Shown here: in pieces, positions 1-8,200 of the stretch
Position numbering within the stretch: position 1 is the stretch's first letter
Layout of the letters: every line of letters begins with the position of its first letter
Source of the DNA: a virus
Length of the DNA: 26,013 nt
Virus record (IMG/VR): IMGVR_UViG_3300042879_005480
Location: 1-26,013 of that record
Strand: one strand, 5' to 3'
Program-made: the position numbers and the translations under genes
Notes under the pieces: generated by a model
What the model saw: only the letters and a program-made list of their open reading frames with translations
Database searches by the model: none
Told to the model about the DNA's origin: nothing

Positions 1-2
1 AC

Positions 3-1172
3 ACTCACAATGATCATCCCTACAGTATTTTCCCTATTGTACCTCGTGCTTGGTATGATACACTGGGACAGCTCAGTCAGCATCAAATGAACGACGCTTG
101 GCTCACACAAATTGCGTACAAGCTAGATGTATATGAACGAATCCTGGTATGGGTAACTCATGACCGACAAGATCTCACTGGCAATAACAATGATCAAACT
201 TACCGAGCTCGAGTAATGTATGAAGGCAATCCCAACGATCCTAAAGATTTTCACAATCCTGCGGTCACTCAAAACAGAATGATAGAAACTGAAAAGTTGT
301 CCCTGTACATGCAGAGTCAGGGGATCAGCACCGACTTTTGGCAAAGAGTCAAGGCTGGCACTCAGGATCCTTGGGAAAAACTCAAAATCAATGATGTAAA
401 TCAACAGATGAAACAGTTCAAACTGGATTATAACAACCGTATGGTAGAAGCACCAAAACAGCTCTATGATTTCAATTATTATACCAAAGCAGATGGAATC
501 GTGAGCTGGAAAAGCAAAAGCCTGAAATTTGGCGATGCTTTAGCAGCACTGAGCTATGCCTGGGGCCTGACCTGGGATGAGTTGGTTACAGCATTCAAAC
601 CTGCGTTTGATCACAATGCCGACGGCCGGGCTGAAAGCACCGATATCAGCATGGTTCACGAGCAAATGAATTTTTTGAAAACTCAAGGACGGCGCCTGCC
701 CCAGCGAGTGTTGGAAATTGGCGGTGGACGAGGCGAAGTGGCCACGGTACTCAGACATATGGGCGTAGACGTAGTCAGTGTAGAACTTGGACCCGAAGCT
801 GAAAAATGGTATGCAGCAACTGCTTATCATTATTTTGGTGATGCAATTGCTCCAGTGATACCAGTAAACAAGCCCATTCAGGATGCTATGAGCGATTTGG
901 ACATTTCGTCTTTTGATACCATACTCATGATCGAAAGTCTGGAACACATCCCAGCTGATGCCTTTGAGCCTGTATGGCAAGAGATCAAAACCAAATTCAC
1001 TGGCAGACTGGTCATCGTAAACTGGCCAGATTACCATCCTATCTGGATTGGTCGTGATGCTGGGCCCGATGAGCACTGCCGTTTGGTAGATGATGCTCTT
1101 TACGATTCTTGGTCTTCGGCGGCCAAGGCTGTGTACACTCGACGAGGTAGCCATTTAGCTTTGGATTTCTAA
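3..1172 (+). CDS. SAM-dependent methyltransferase-domain protein, 5' partial
   Basis: The frame is open from the window edge, so the true start lies upstream. The ATG at 87 is internal: the preceding codons read as coherent protein (…PIVPRAWYDTLGQL…). Numbered from that Met, a class I methyltransferase motif I lies at about residues 208-216 (VLEIGGGRG), followed by an acidic strand end (VVSVELGP) and a motif like those of known methyltransferases (LMIESLEHIP). The first ~200 residues are a separate region that I do not recognise. Such proteins methylate small molecules, sugars or macromolecules; the substrate cannot be told from sequence. It sits directly upstream of queE. Confidence is good for the fold, low for the role. 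Confidence 0.75.
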   Translation, partial: THNDHPYSIFPIVPRAWYDTLGQLSQHQMNDAWLTQIAYKLDVYERILVWVTHDRQDLTGNNNDQTYRARVMYEGNPNDPKDFHNPAVTQNRMIETEKLSLYMQSQGISTDFWQRVKAGTQDPWEKLKINDVNQQMKQFKLDYNNRMVEAPKQLYDFNYYTKADGIVSWKSKSLKFGDALAALSYAWGLTWDELVTAFKPAFDHNADGRAESTDISMVHEQMNFLKTQGRRLPQRVLEIGGGRGEVATVLRHMGVDVVSVELGPEAEKWYAATAYHYFGDAIAPVIPVNKPIQDAMSDLDISSFDTILMIESLEHIPADAFEPVWQEIKTKFTGRLVIVNWPDYHPIWIGRDAGPDEHCRLVDDALYDSWSSAAKAVYTRRGSHLALDF

Positions 1173-1188
1173 CTGCAGTGTGTATAAT
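1161..1188 (+). promoter_or_regulatory. Putative sigma70 promoter for queE
   Basis: TTGGAT (1161-1166), a 16-nt spacer and a perfect TATAAT (1183-1188). The queE ATG begins only 5 nt after the -10 box, so a transcript starting at the usual distance would be leaderless. No Shine-Dalgarno sequence is visible. Confidence 0.55.
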
Positions 1189-1193
1189 ACAGT

Positions 1194-2048
1194 ATGAAGA
1201 TCAAAATCAGTGAAATATTCTACAGTGCACAAGGCGAAGGCCGTTTTGTAGGTGTGCCTTCGGTATTCTTGCGTACCTTTGGCTGCAACTTTACATGTTC
1301 AGGATTTGGCTGTGCACCTGGACACAAATCTCCCGAGGCTGACAACGTAGCAAAAAATGTACATTTGTACCAGGACTTTGCTAGCCTTCCACTGGTCAAC
1401 ACAGGCTGTGACAGTTATGCTAGCTGGCATCCAGCATTCAAAGAACTGAGTCCAAACGTTGACACAGTCGACATTGTTGATCGCATGTTAGCGCTCACAC
1501 CCAATCGTCACTGGCTTCAGACCAATGGAAACAACGTTCATCTTGTGATTACCGGCGGTGAACCACTACTGGGCTGGCAACGTGCCTATCAAGATTTGTT
1601 GAATCATCCACGCATGGAAGATTTAGAAAATCTTACTTTTGAAACCAACGGCACACAAAAACTACAGCCTGCTTTTGCCAACTATCTCAGCGAATGGAAC
1701 AAAGTAGGTCGCGAACTTACATTTTCGATCAGTGCCAAACTTTCAGCATCGGGCGAGAAGTGGGAGGAAGCAATCTGTCCTGACATAGTGGCCAGCTATC
1801 AAGAGTTAGGCACTGCATATTTGAAGTTTGTGGTAGAAACTCCGGAGCATTTTGAAGAAGTTGACCGTGCAGTCAAAGAATTCCGCGCAGGCGGATTTAC
1901 AGGTATGGTATATGTGATGCCACAAGGTGGTGTGGTCACTCCTTATGAACATAATCGTGTGCGAGTGGCCGACTGGGCACTGAGTCAGGGCTACTATTAC
2001 AGCCCTAGACTGCATGTAGATCTTTGGGGCAATGGGTGGGGGAAATGA
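1194..2048 (+). CDS. queE: 7-carboxy-7-deazaguanine synthase (QueE), radical SAM
   Basis: QueE converts 6-carboxytetrahydropterin to 7-carboxy-7-deazaguanine, an early step towards preQ0, queuosine and phage deazaguanine DNA modifications. The N-terminus (KISEIFYSAQGEGRFVGVPS) is typical of the family. The cluster-binding cysteines are C31, C35 and C40 in CNFTCSGFGC (CX3CX4C instead of CX3CX2C). The GGEP SAM motif is at 121-124. At 284 aa it is longer than most bacterial QueE, with extra sequence between the cysteines and GGEP. No FolE, QueD, QueC or DNA-inserting DpdA is visible in this window, so partner genes would be elsewhere or in the host. QueE can also have side effects on host division in some bacteria; that is only a possibility here. 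Confidence 0.88.
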   Translation: MKIKISEIFYSAQGEGRFVGVPSVFLRTFGCNFTCSGFGCAPGHKSPEADNVAKNVHLYQDFASLPLVNTGCDSYASWHPAFKELSPNVDTVDIVDRMLALTPNRHWLQTNGNNVHLVITGGEPLLGWQRAYQDLLNHPRMEDLENLTFETNGTQKLQPAFANYLSEWNKVGRELTFSISAKLSASGEKWEEAICPDIVASYQELGTAYLKFVVETPEHFEEVDRAVKEFRAGGFTGMVYVMPQGGVVTPYEHNRVRVADWALSQGYYYSPRLHVDLWGNGWGK

Positions 2049-2077
2049 CGCCAGACGTCATGTTAGGAGTATTGGAT

Positions 2078-2464
2078 ATGTTTGATTGGTTCAAGAAAAA
2101 ACCCAAAAAAACTCCCGAAGTCAAGGAGCCGCCCAAGCCCAAGGCTCCGGTAAAGACCGAAAAAGAACTGGCCACCGAACGTGGCGAGCCCTGGGTTGCC
2201 ATTCTCAAAATGGACATTGATCCCAACAACCTGCACCAAGGTGCGTTTGAGCTTGACTGGAATGACATTTTTGTGGCTAGGCTGGTCAAGGCCGGCTACA
2301 TGATCAAACGGGAAGACACTGACGCAGAAATTGTGGATCGTTGGTTTCAAAATATTTGCCGACATGTTGTGATGGAAACATGGGAACAAGAGCAAGCTAT
2401 AAAAAATTCAGGTCTATGGGTGCAGCGCAGAGACATAGGCAATGGTCGCAGTGAAATATCATGA
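2078..2464 (+). CDS. Conserved phage hypothetical protein
   Basis: 128 aa starting MFDWFKKKP. I chose the ATG at 2078 rather than 2024 because AGGAG (2065-2069) lies 8 nt upstream. Residues about 6-35 are a Lys/Pro-rich linker; the rest is a compact acidic domain containing GAFELDWNDIFVARLVKAGY and a segment like those in T4-type marine phage hypotheticals (recognised by resemblance, not by search). No catalytic motif is seen. It overlaps the next gene by ATGA, so the two are translationally coupled. Confidence 0.75.
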   Translation: MFDWFKKKPKKTPEVKEPPKPKAPVKTEKELATERGEPWVAILKMDIDPNNLHQGAFELDWNDIFVARLVKAGYMIKREDTDAEIVDRWFQNICRHVVMETWEQEQAIKNSGLWVQRRDIGNGRSEIS

Positions 2465-3117
2465 ACGACCCGTTGAATCTAAACACGCATGGCAAAACAA
2501 TAGGTACAGGCCAAGCTGTGTTTATGGGATGCAGTTTTACCACAGGCGTTGGAGTTGATCCTGACCAAAGATACAGTAGTTTGATGGCCAAACATTGGGG
2601 TGTGCAAGAAGTAAATCTAGGCACTTTGATCCTCAATAACTACAAAAGTTTTGATGTGTTTTCACAGTTGAAATTTTCATCATCTGGCAATCCTGTTGTA
2701 CTACAGTTGACTGAACTCAGTAGAATACAAACCTATCAATCACAGGCGCCAAGCATTAGATTTTTATCAAACCAACCAAGTAGATCATACCTTGAAGTTT
2801 ACAACGATCAATTTTTGATTTTTGAATTGGTAAAAAATCTAAGATGGTTTGTTGCTATGTGTAGAATGCAACGCCTTAATTTAGTAATGTGGAGCATCGC
2901 TCGGCTCGAACACTCTTTGCATATGATGTTAGAACAGTATCTCGGCCAGTACCAGGAGTATGTTTTTTTATCAAGCATTCTAGGTGACCCTGAATCATAT
3001 CGAGTAGACAATGGCAGCGACGGCACTGATCAGTTAGGTACTGGGCATCCAGGACCTTTGAGTCACCAACGAATTGCTGAAAAATTGCTGCACCATTACC
3101 ACAAGCTATATCAATGA
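2461..3117 (+). CDS. SGNH/GDSL-like hydrolase-fold protein
   Basis: 218 aa. The N-terminal block FMGCSFTTGVGVDPDQRYS looks like block I of SGNH hydrolases, with the candidate nucleophile Ser in GCSFT. Near the C-terminus GTGHPGPLSHQRIAEKL resembles the block carrying the catalytic His. SGNH enzymes are esterases or sugar O-acetyl modifiers; phages often carry such proteins next to glycan genes. ATGA overlaps at both ends place it between the 2078 gene and the cytidylyltransferase. Substrate unknown. Confidence 0.6.
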   Translation: MNDPLNLNTHGKTIGTGQAVFMGCSFTTGVGVDPDQRYSSLMAKHWGVQEVNLGTLILNNYKSFDVFSQLKFSSSGNPVVLQLTELSRIQTYQSQAPSIRFLSNQPSRSYLEVYNDQFLIFELVKNLRWFVAMCRMQRLNLVMWSIARLEHSLHMMLEQYLGQYQEYVFLSSILGDPESYRVDNGSDGTDQLGTGHPGPLSHQRIAEKLLHHYHKLYQ

Positions 3118-3590
3118 TATTCAATCACATCAAAGAACTCAAAGCACAAGGAAAAAGAGTTGGCATCACTTTCTCAACTTTTGACATGCTTCACGCGGGC
3201 CACATTGCAATGCTCTCGGAAGCCAAGAATCACTGTGACTACCTCATTGCCGGGCTGCAAACCGACCCAACTATCGATAGACCCGAAACTAAAAATCGCC
3301 CTGTACAATCTATTGTTGAGCGACAAATACAGTTGGCAGCATGCCGTTATGTTGATGAAGTTGTTGTATACCAAACCGAACAAGATCTTGTTGACCTCTT
3401 GTTGATTCTTCCGTTAGATGTTCGTATTCTAGGCATTGAATATGCCGAAAAGGATTTTACCGGACGTTACGAAGGCAGCGAGCGTGGTATTGAACTGGTG
3501 TTCAATGGTCGAGATCACTCGTTCAGCAGTAGTAGCCTGCGCAAGCGTGTGGTAGCAGCAGAAACAGAAAAAGTGCTATTGCAAAAATGA
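3114..3590 (+). CDS. Cytidylyltransferase-like nucleotidyltransferase (TagD/RfaE2 type)
   Basis: 158 aa. The sequence VGITFSTFDMLHAGHIAML holds the HxGH nucleotide-binding motif (HAGH, residues 27-30). The C-terminal FSSSSLRKRV matches the conserved Ser/Thr-Arg segment. Family members activate glycerol-3-phosphate or heptose phosphate with CTP or ATP for glycan building. Flanking SGNH-like genes and the upstream methyltransferase suggest a glycan or lipid modification set, which is inference. Confidence 0.8.
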   Translation: MIFNHIKELKAQGKRVGITFSTFDMLHAGHIAMLSEAKNHCDYLIAGLQTDPTIDRPETKNRPVQSIVERQIQLAACRYVDEVVVYQTEQDLVDLLLILPLDVRILGIEYAEKDFTGRYEGSERGIELVFNGRDHSFSSSSLRKRVVAAETEKVLLQK

Positions 3591-4297
3591 TTCTATACGT
3601 CAACGGTTGCAGCCACACTGCTGCTGCCGAAGCAGTGGTGCCTGACTGTTTTGCTGTAGATGATGGCAGATATGGCATAGATCGCAGACCACATCCCACA
3701 AATTTAGCTGCCAGCTGGTGCACCTATGTGGCAAGAAAATTGGCAATGGATTTGGTTTGCGATGCAGAATCTGGTGGTAGCAATCCTAGAATCGTGCGCA
3801 CAACCAAAGCTTGGGTAGAACACCATCCAGAGCTTTGGGCTGAAACTTTGGTGCTGATACAATGGACCACATGGGAAAGAGAAGAATGGTTTCACCAAGG
3901 TAAATGGTACCAGGTCAATGCTTCGGGAGTTGACTGGGTACCAGACTCTCTGCAACAACGTTATAAAAATTTTGTAGTAGAAGTAGACTGGAACCAAGCT
4001 ACCAAAAGATGTCATGAAATGGCTTGGGACCTGCACCAGTGGCTGCTGGTCAAGGGCATCAAACATGTATTTTTCAGTGGACATTCCACATTCAGCGATA
4101 TAGACAACCAATTTGATTGGGGACTCAGCTATATCAAACCATACCAACGCAATGCCAGCTATCATAATTGGTTGTTAGAAAACGGTGGTTGCTATGCCAA
4201 TCCAAAAACCTACCATTTTGATGCCAAAAGCCATAGACTTTGGGGCGAACATGTGTTACAATACATTCATTGTAACCAAATTTTAGCCCATCAATGA
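3587..4297 (+). CDS. SGNH-like hypothetical protein
   Basis: 236 aa beginning MILYVNGCSHTAA. GCSHT is a block I-like motif with a Ser, and FDAKSHRLWGEHVL near the C-terminus supplies a D-x2-S-H pair like the distal catalytic block. It has no signal peptide. It starts by ATGA overlap with the cytidylyltransferase and ends by overlap with the exonuclease gene. It is not obviously a duplicate of the 2461 gene; they share only the general motif layout. Confidence 0.55.
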   Translation: MILYVNGCSHTAAAEAVVPDCFAVDDGRYGIDRRPHPTNLAASWCTYVARKLAMDLVCDAESGGSNPRIVRTTKAWVEHHPELWAETLVLIQWTTWEREEWFHQGKWYQVNASGVDWVPDSLQQRYKNFVVEVDWNQATKRCHEMAWDLHQWLLVKGIKHVFFSGHSTFSDIDNQFDWGLSYIKPYQRNASYHNWLLENGGCYANPKTYHFDAKSHRLWGEHVLQYIHCNQILAHQ

Positions 4298-5382
4298 AAT
4301 ATCTATTGATCGACTCATCCAATATGTTTTTTCGCGCTCGGCATCAAGCACACCGAGCCAGTGATACATGGACCAAATTGGGTTTTGCTATTCATTTGAC
4401 TCTAATGAGCGCTAACAAGGTTGCTCGTAATTTTGGGGCCGATCATGTGGTTTTTGCATTGGAAGGGCGCAGCTGGCGTAAGGATCATTACCAAGCCTAC
4501 AAAGCAAATCGTGCAGAAGCTCGTGCGGCATTGAATGAAACCGAAGCAGAAGAAGACAAACTGTATTGGGAAACCTACGACGAGCTGACTAAATACTTGT
4601 CTACAAAAACAAACTGTAGCGTAATCCGTTGCGCCACTGCTGAAGCAGATGACGTCATTGCTCGTTGGATTGCGTTACATCCCCAAGATGAACATGTGGT
4701 AGTCAGCAGTGACTCAGATTTTGTGCAATTGGTTGCACCCAATGTGCAACTCTACAACGGTATCACTGATGTATTGTTCACAGTAGATGGTGTTTTTGAT
4801 TCCAAAGGAAAATCGTTGGCATTTTCAGTTGAAAGCAACTCAAAGATCAAAGTGGGTAAACCAGATCCTAACTTTGTTGTGCCAGCCAACTACAACCGTT
4901 GGGCGCTGTTTCTCAAATGCATGCGCGGCGATCCTGGTGACAATGTGTTTTCGGCTTTTCCAGGTGCGCCCGTGCGCGGTTCTAAAAACCGTGTGGGACT
5001 CACTGAAGCATTTGAAGATCGTGATCGTCGAGGTTACAACTGGAACAATCTTATGTTACAACGCTGGACTGATCACAACGGCATTGAACACCGCGTGTTA
5101 GATGACTACGAACGCAATCGTATCTTGATCGATCTCACTGCGCAACCCCAAGAAATAAAACAAACAGTGGATCAATGCATTCGTGAGCAGGTCAGTCACC
5201 GAGATGTCGGCATGGTAGGTGCACATTTTCTCAAATTTTGTGGTCGGTACGAGCTGACCAAACTCAGCGATCATGCAGATGCAGTGGGTCGTTGGATGAA
5301 TTACACATACAAAGGAGTGCTCAATGACACTGATAGCAAAACCAGTGGTAGACAAACAGTTTTGGATAGTCAAGCAAGATAA
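4294..5382 (+). CDS. 5'-3' exonuclease, T4 RNase H/flap nuclease family
   Basis: 362 aa. Metal-binding motifs are in order: LLIDSSN (D7), ATAEADDVIARW (E117, D119, D120), VVSSDSDFVQLV (D140, D142) and RGDPGDNVFSAFPG (D213, D216), the last being the start of the helix-hairpin-helix that grips DNA. This enzyme type removes RNA primers and 5' flaps during phage replication. There is an unusual stretch at about 165-190 between the PIN-like core and the H2TH region. ATGA overlap couples it to the upstream gene; its 3' end overlaps the next gene by 59 nt. Confidence 0.85.
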   Translation: MKYLLIDSSNMFFRARHQAHRASDTWTKLGFAIHLTLMSANKVARNFGADHVVFALEGRSWRKDHYQAYKANRAEARAALNETEAEEDKLYWETYDELTKYLSTKTNCSVIRCATAEADDVIARWIALHPQDEHVVVSSDSDFVQLVAPNVQLYNGITDVLFTVDGVFDSKGKSLAFSVESNSKIKVGKPDPNFVVPANYNRWALFLKCMRGDPGDNVFSAFPGAPVRGSKNRVGLTEAFEDRDRRGYNWNNLMLQRWTDHNGIEHRVLDDYERNRILIDLTAQPQEIKQTVDQCIREQVSHRDVGMVGAHFLKFCGRYELTKLSDHADAVGRWMNYTYKGVLNDTDSKTSGRQTVLDSQAR

Positions 5383-5770
5383 TCAAAAAGTTGGCAACAT
5401 TCAAGCCAGTGCAGATGGTTATCAAGTTACTTTGAATAATCAAGTAGCCAGCTATAAAACGCTGCCAGCTCTACGCCGCACAGCCAACATTGAATTCGAA
5501 CCCGCAGAAACTGCATCCAAGCCTGTAAATGATCAGGTTCATGGCTATGACACAGGATGCCGCGCCTATAACGGTATGTGGAATGTACAAATGCGAGTTC
5601 CACTTTTTACCAAACAATCCAAGTCTAAATCTTGGTTTGCAGCTGGCTGGTACATGGTCAAACAACATCGAGCTTGGCGGGCTGTAAAAAATCCCAAACT
5701 TATTGTGCTGCAACGTTATGCTTATCAAGGACCATTTCACAGCAAGGAGCAAGCCAATGAATCCGTTTAG
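5324..5770 (+). CDS. Conserved phage hypothetical protein
   Basis: 148 aa. AAGGAG (5311-5316) precedes the ATG and supports this start inside the 3' end of the exonuclease gene. The N-terminus (KQFWIVKQDNQKVGNIQASADGYQVTL) reads like a small beta-rich module with a repeated strand pattern, and the C-terminal half has many aromatic and basic residues. No known catalytic motif. It is translationally linked to the exonuclease and MazG-like genes. Confidence 0.7.
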   Translation: MTLIAKPVVDKQFWIVKQDNQKVGNIQASADGYQVTLNNQVASYKTLPALRRTANIEFEPAETASKPVNDQVHGYDTGCRAYNGMWNVQMRVPLFTKQSKSKSWFAAGWYMVKQHRAWRAVKNPKLIVLQRYAYQGPFHSKEQANESV

Positions 5771-6116
5771 AGATCAAGAAAAATTTATGCGAGCCTGTGA
5801 TCAGACCACAGACCGTCAGAATCTTGAGCAGTACCAAATGTACTGCAATCTCATCCGAGAAGAATTTGAAGAATTAATGGCCAGTCAAACTGCCGAGGAC
5901 GATCTTGATGCCTTGATCGACATTCTTGTGGTCACAATTGGTGCCATACACAGCCTGGGCGCCGATGCCGAGGGCGCATGGAAAGAAGTCATGCGTACCA
6001 ACTTTGCCAAAATTGATCGCGAAACTGGCAAAGTTCGCAAACGTGAAGATGGCAAAGTGCTCAAACCTCAGGGTTGGACCCCACCCGATCTCAAACCTTT
6101 TGTAAAAAAACAATGA
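5757..6116 (+). CDS. MazG-like nucleotide pyrophosphohydrolase
   Basis: 119 aa. The ATG at 5757 follows AAGGAG (5744-5749); the longer frame from 5703 has no such site. Metal-binding helices typical of all-alpha NTP pyrophosphatases are visible: EEFEEL at 35-40 and EDDLDALIDILVVT at 47-60 (ExxE then a D-rich helix). These enzymes hydrolyse (d)NTPs to monophosphates and PPi, controlling nucleotide pools or alarmones in infected cells. It sits in the replication-related part of the operon, directly after the exonuclease pair. Confidence 0.8.
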   Translation: MNPFRDQEKFMRACDQTTDRQNLEQYQMYCNLIREEFEELMASQTAEDDLDALIDILVVTIGAIHSLGADAEGAWKEVMRTNFAKIDRETGKVRKREDGKVLKPQGWTPPDLKPFVKKQ

Positions 6117-6364
6117 AAACACGCGAGCAAATTATAACGTCTATGTGTTATACTTGGCGGCATGATTATGGGCTAACAAAGCATCCTGATCCCGGAGGCT
6201 ACAATTTTCCTCTTGAGTCTGGCATGACACCCGAAGAACAACAGGCTCTTTGGCATCAAATGGCACAGATTTTTGATAATGACATTGCACCATACATGGA
6301 ACCAAAAACTCAGTCTGATCGTACCTGGGCTCAAGACAGCCGCAGCAATTGGATTGAGCCATGA
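6113..6364 (+). CDS. Small phage hypothetical protein
   Basis: 83 aa starting MKTREQIITSMCYTWRHDYG. The start at 6113 is chosen because ATGA overlaps the stop of the MazG-like gene and the first residues are typical of this small-protein class. A segment GMTPEEQQALWHQMAQIFDNDI suggests a helical domain. No function recognised. Confidence 0.7.
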   Translation: MKTREQIITSMCYTWRHDYGLTKHPDPGGYNFPLESGMTPEEQQALWHQMAQIFDNDIAPYMEPKTQSDRTWAQDSRSNWIEP

Positions 6365-6570
6365 GCTTGCACATCAACAGATTTGTAGATGCCATCAAGG
6401 CTGCTGAAAGTCGTGCACAGCGTGACCTAACCATGAGCCTGCGTGATGCCAAAGATCTACATGCTGACATTACCAAATTGTTATTGACCTTGCAATCTTT
6501 GCAGCAGACCACTCAAACTGCTCAAACTGTGGAAGTTGTAATGTCAGGCGGCAGTTTCAAAAGTACATAG
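6361..6570 (+). CDS. Small helical phage protein
   Basis: 69 aa, overlapping the previous stop by ATGA. Most of the protein is predicted helical with heptad-like Leu/Ala spacing (residues ~5-50), possibly a coiled coil, ending in a short Gly/Ser tail. No function recognised. After its stop the sequence AGTTTAT…ATAAACT (6569-6589) can form a weak hairpin before the next gene. Confidence 0.65.
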   Translation: MSLHINRFVDAIKAAESRAQRDLTMSLRDAKDLHADITKLLLTLQSLQQTTQTAQTVEVVMSGGSFKST

Positions 6571-6601
6571 TTTATGGCATAAATAAACTACGGAGAAAGC
6601 A

Positions 6602-6898
6602 ATGAGTCGGCCCAAGCCTACAGTGCTAATTGAGCACACAGACAAGCACACGTACAAGACTGAACAGGTGTTGGCGTCGGAAGGAGTGTGGGCAGTGTTC
6701 TATGATTCCAAGCCCATCAATCTCAAAACTTCAAACTTGCTTACACAGTATCCTGGACCTAAATACAAAAAAGTTAGTTTTTCCAATCCAGGTCATGCTA
6801 GAAACTTGGCCAAGAAATTGAACACACAGTTCCGAACTGACAAATTCACTGTGGTATTGTTGACACAAGGGGCACAAGTGTACCCCAATGCCAACTAA
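6602..6898 (+). CDS. Small phage hypothetical protein
   Basis: 98 aa. The ribosome site GGAGA (6592-6596) lies 5 nt before the ATG. It is a basic alpha/beta-looking protein with VLIEHTDKHTYKTEQVLASEG near the N-terminus and a Lys-rich C-terminal half. The layout (N-terminal strand, central YPGPKYKK loop, C-terminal strand) is seen in T4-like phage hypotheticals, from memory only. It overlaps the next gene by 11 nt. Confidence 0.65.
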   Translation: MSRPKPTVLIEHTDKHTYKTEQVLASEGVWAVFYDSKPINLKTSNLLTQYPGPKYKKVSFSNPGHARNLAKKLNTQFRTDKFTVVLLTQGAQVYPNAN

Positions 6899-7256
6899 AG
6901 CAGCACTCACTCGCATAGTTTTAGATCTTTTGCAGGATCAAACAGCTTACGATTTTGACTCAGCATTGACACTGTGGTGGCAGGACAGTCGTGATATAGG
7001 CGGTATGCGATTGACACCCAGTGGCCATGAGCACTTTCAACAAGCAAGTTTTGAATATTGGAAGTTTGATATTGCCACAAACAAACCAGTAAAGCCAGTA
7101 CATTTTTTGATGTTGACCATGTACTTGCAGATGCCATACTTTCTAGATCTTGGAAAAAAACGCAGCATCAGTTTTTATAGCAGCAAAGAAGCCACACTGT
7201 ATGCATTGTATGGTGACATAGACAAATTTGTCAATGCGCTAGAAAACTTTGGCTAA
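6888..7256 (+). CDS. Phage hypothetical protein
   Basis: 122 aa. It starts inside the 3' end of the preceding gene without a strong ribosome site, suggesting coupling. Aromatic residues are frequent (LWWQDSRD, FEYWKFD, MYLQMPYFLDL). Its last 18 nt overlap the convergent minus-strand gene. No known domain recognised. Confidence 0.65.
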   Translation: MPTKAALTRIVLDLLQDQTAYDFDSALTLWWQDSRDIGGMRLTPSGHEHFQQASFEYWKFDIATNKPVKPVHFLMLTMYLQMPYFLDLGKKRSISFYSSKEATLYALYGDIDKFVNALENFG

Positions 7257-8177
7257 ATCGGCTGTGGCTTTGCTAACCATCCAGGGTAAAAAATCGTTTA
7301 GAACATAGCGCTGATTTTTTGCAATGCGATCTGCCAATGCCGTGAAGTCAGTTTGACCAGTGATCACATCATGATTCAACTGCAAGGCAGCTTCTACACG
7401 GCAATCATTGTCTAGCCAATCGTAGCTGGTATCTACCAAATCATCAAACATGTCAAAGCCAAGTTCTTTGCAATCTTGCACAGCACCTGGGTGACCAATC
7501 ACTATGGGAATTTGTCGAGCCACAAATGCATAAAGAGTTTTCTCGCAAATCACGCCTGGCCTGGCTTGGTAATCAGTTTCTGTCACACAGTTGACTTGGC
7601 TACGTTGATACAAAGGCAATAGTCTTACAAAGTTTTCATAGTTTTCTGTACCACGATAAGTGCTGTAGTCCCACTGTGGCAACGGTATCTTGGTACCTAG
7701 ACTCAGCGTCCCGCCTGACCAATTTCGTAGGATGTCAGCGGCTCGACGCCTGTGAGCACAGACTCTGCCATTGAGACACTGCCAGGCCTGAGTCTTTGGA
7801 TGATCAAGTGCCAGCTGCCATTGTTCTTTGATTCTGAGTAAATCAGTGATAGTCAACCAGTTATGACTGCTGAACTCTACTAGTTGTACTGGACCGCGGT
7901 AAATTTTATCTAGCCCATGGCTGTAATACACCACCACAATCTGCGATGATTTTGAACCATAATGATTCTCGATCGCTTGGAGTTCTCTACAGCCATTGAC
8001 AGTGGGTGTGATTCTGTCTTGAAAGTGTAAAACCAGTCTGGTATTGGCGTGCCAATTGATCAAAGGCAAAGCAAGTGGCCATCCATTATCCGAGTAGGGC
8101 GGTTGCAGCGTATTGAATCTACAGTGCACATCAAAGCCCCTGGACTCAAGACTGGTACGCACAAGTTGCTCTATCAT
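7239..8177 (-). CDS. Glycosyltransferase-like phage protein, copy A
   Basis: 312 aa. The C-terminal part (…GVICEKTLYAFVARQIPIVIGHPGAVQDCKELGFDMFDDLVDTSYD…) has the pattern of C-terminal halves of fucosyltransferase-like GT domains and many T4-like phage proteins: EKT followed by a region ending P-I-V-I-G, then LGFD-x-F-x-D and a YD. The N-terminal ~150 residues are not recognised. It is on the opposite strand to its neighbours and related to the 8854-9924 gene. Such proteins may glycosylate phage or host components; this is inference. Confidence 0.55.
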   Translation of the reverse strand: MIEQLVRTSLESRGFDVHCRFNTLQPPYSDNGWPLALPLINWHANTRLVLHFQDRITPTVNGCRELQAIENHYGSKSSQIVVVYYSHGLDKIYRGPVQLVEFSSHNWLTITDLLRIKEQWQLALDHPKTQAWQCLNGRVCAHRRRAADILRNWSGGTLSLGTKIPLPQWDYSTYRGTENYENFVRLLPLYQRSQVNCVTETDYQARPGVICEKTLYAFVARQIPIVIGHPGAVQDCKELGFDMFDDLVDTSYDWLDNDCRVEAALQLNHDVITGQTDFTALADRIAKNQRYVLNDFLPWMVSKATADLAKVF

Positions 8178-8200
8178 TTTTTTATTTACTAAGTAACCTT

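Noticed and set aside
540-1154. 204-aa minus-strand frame
   Set aside because: Antisense to the methyltransferase; no ribosome site or coherent domain.
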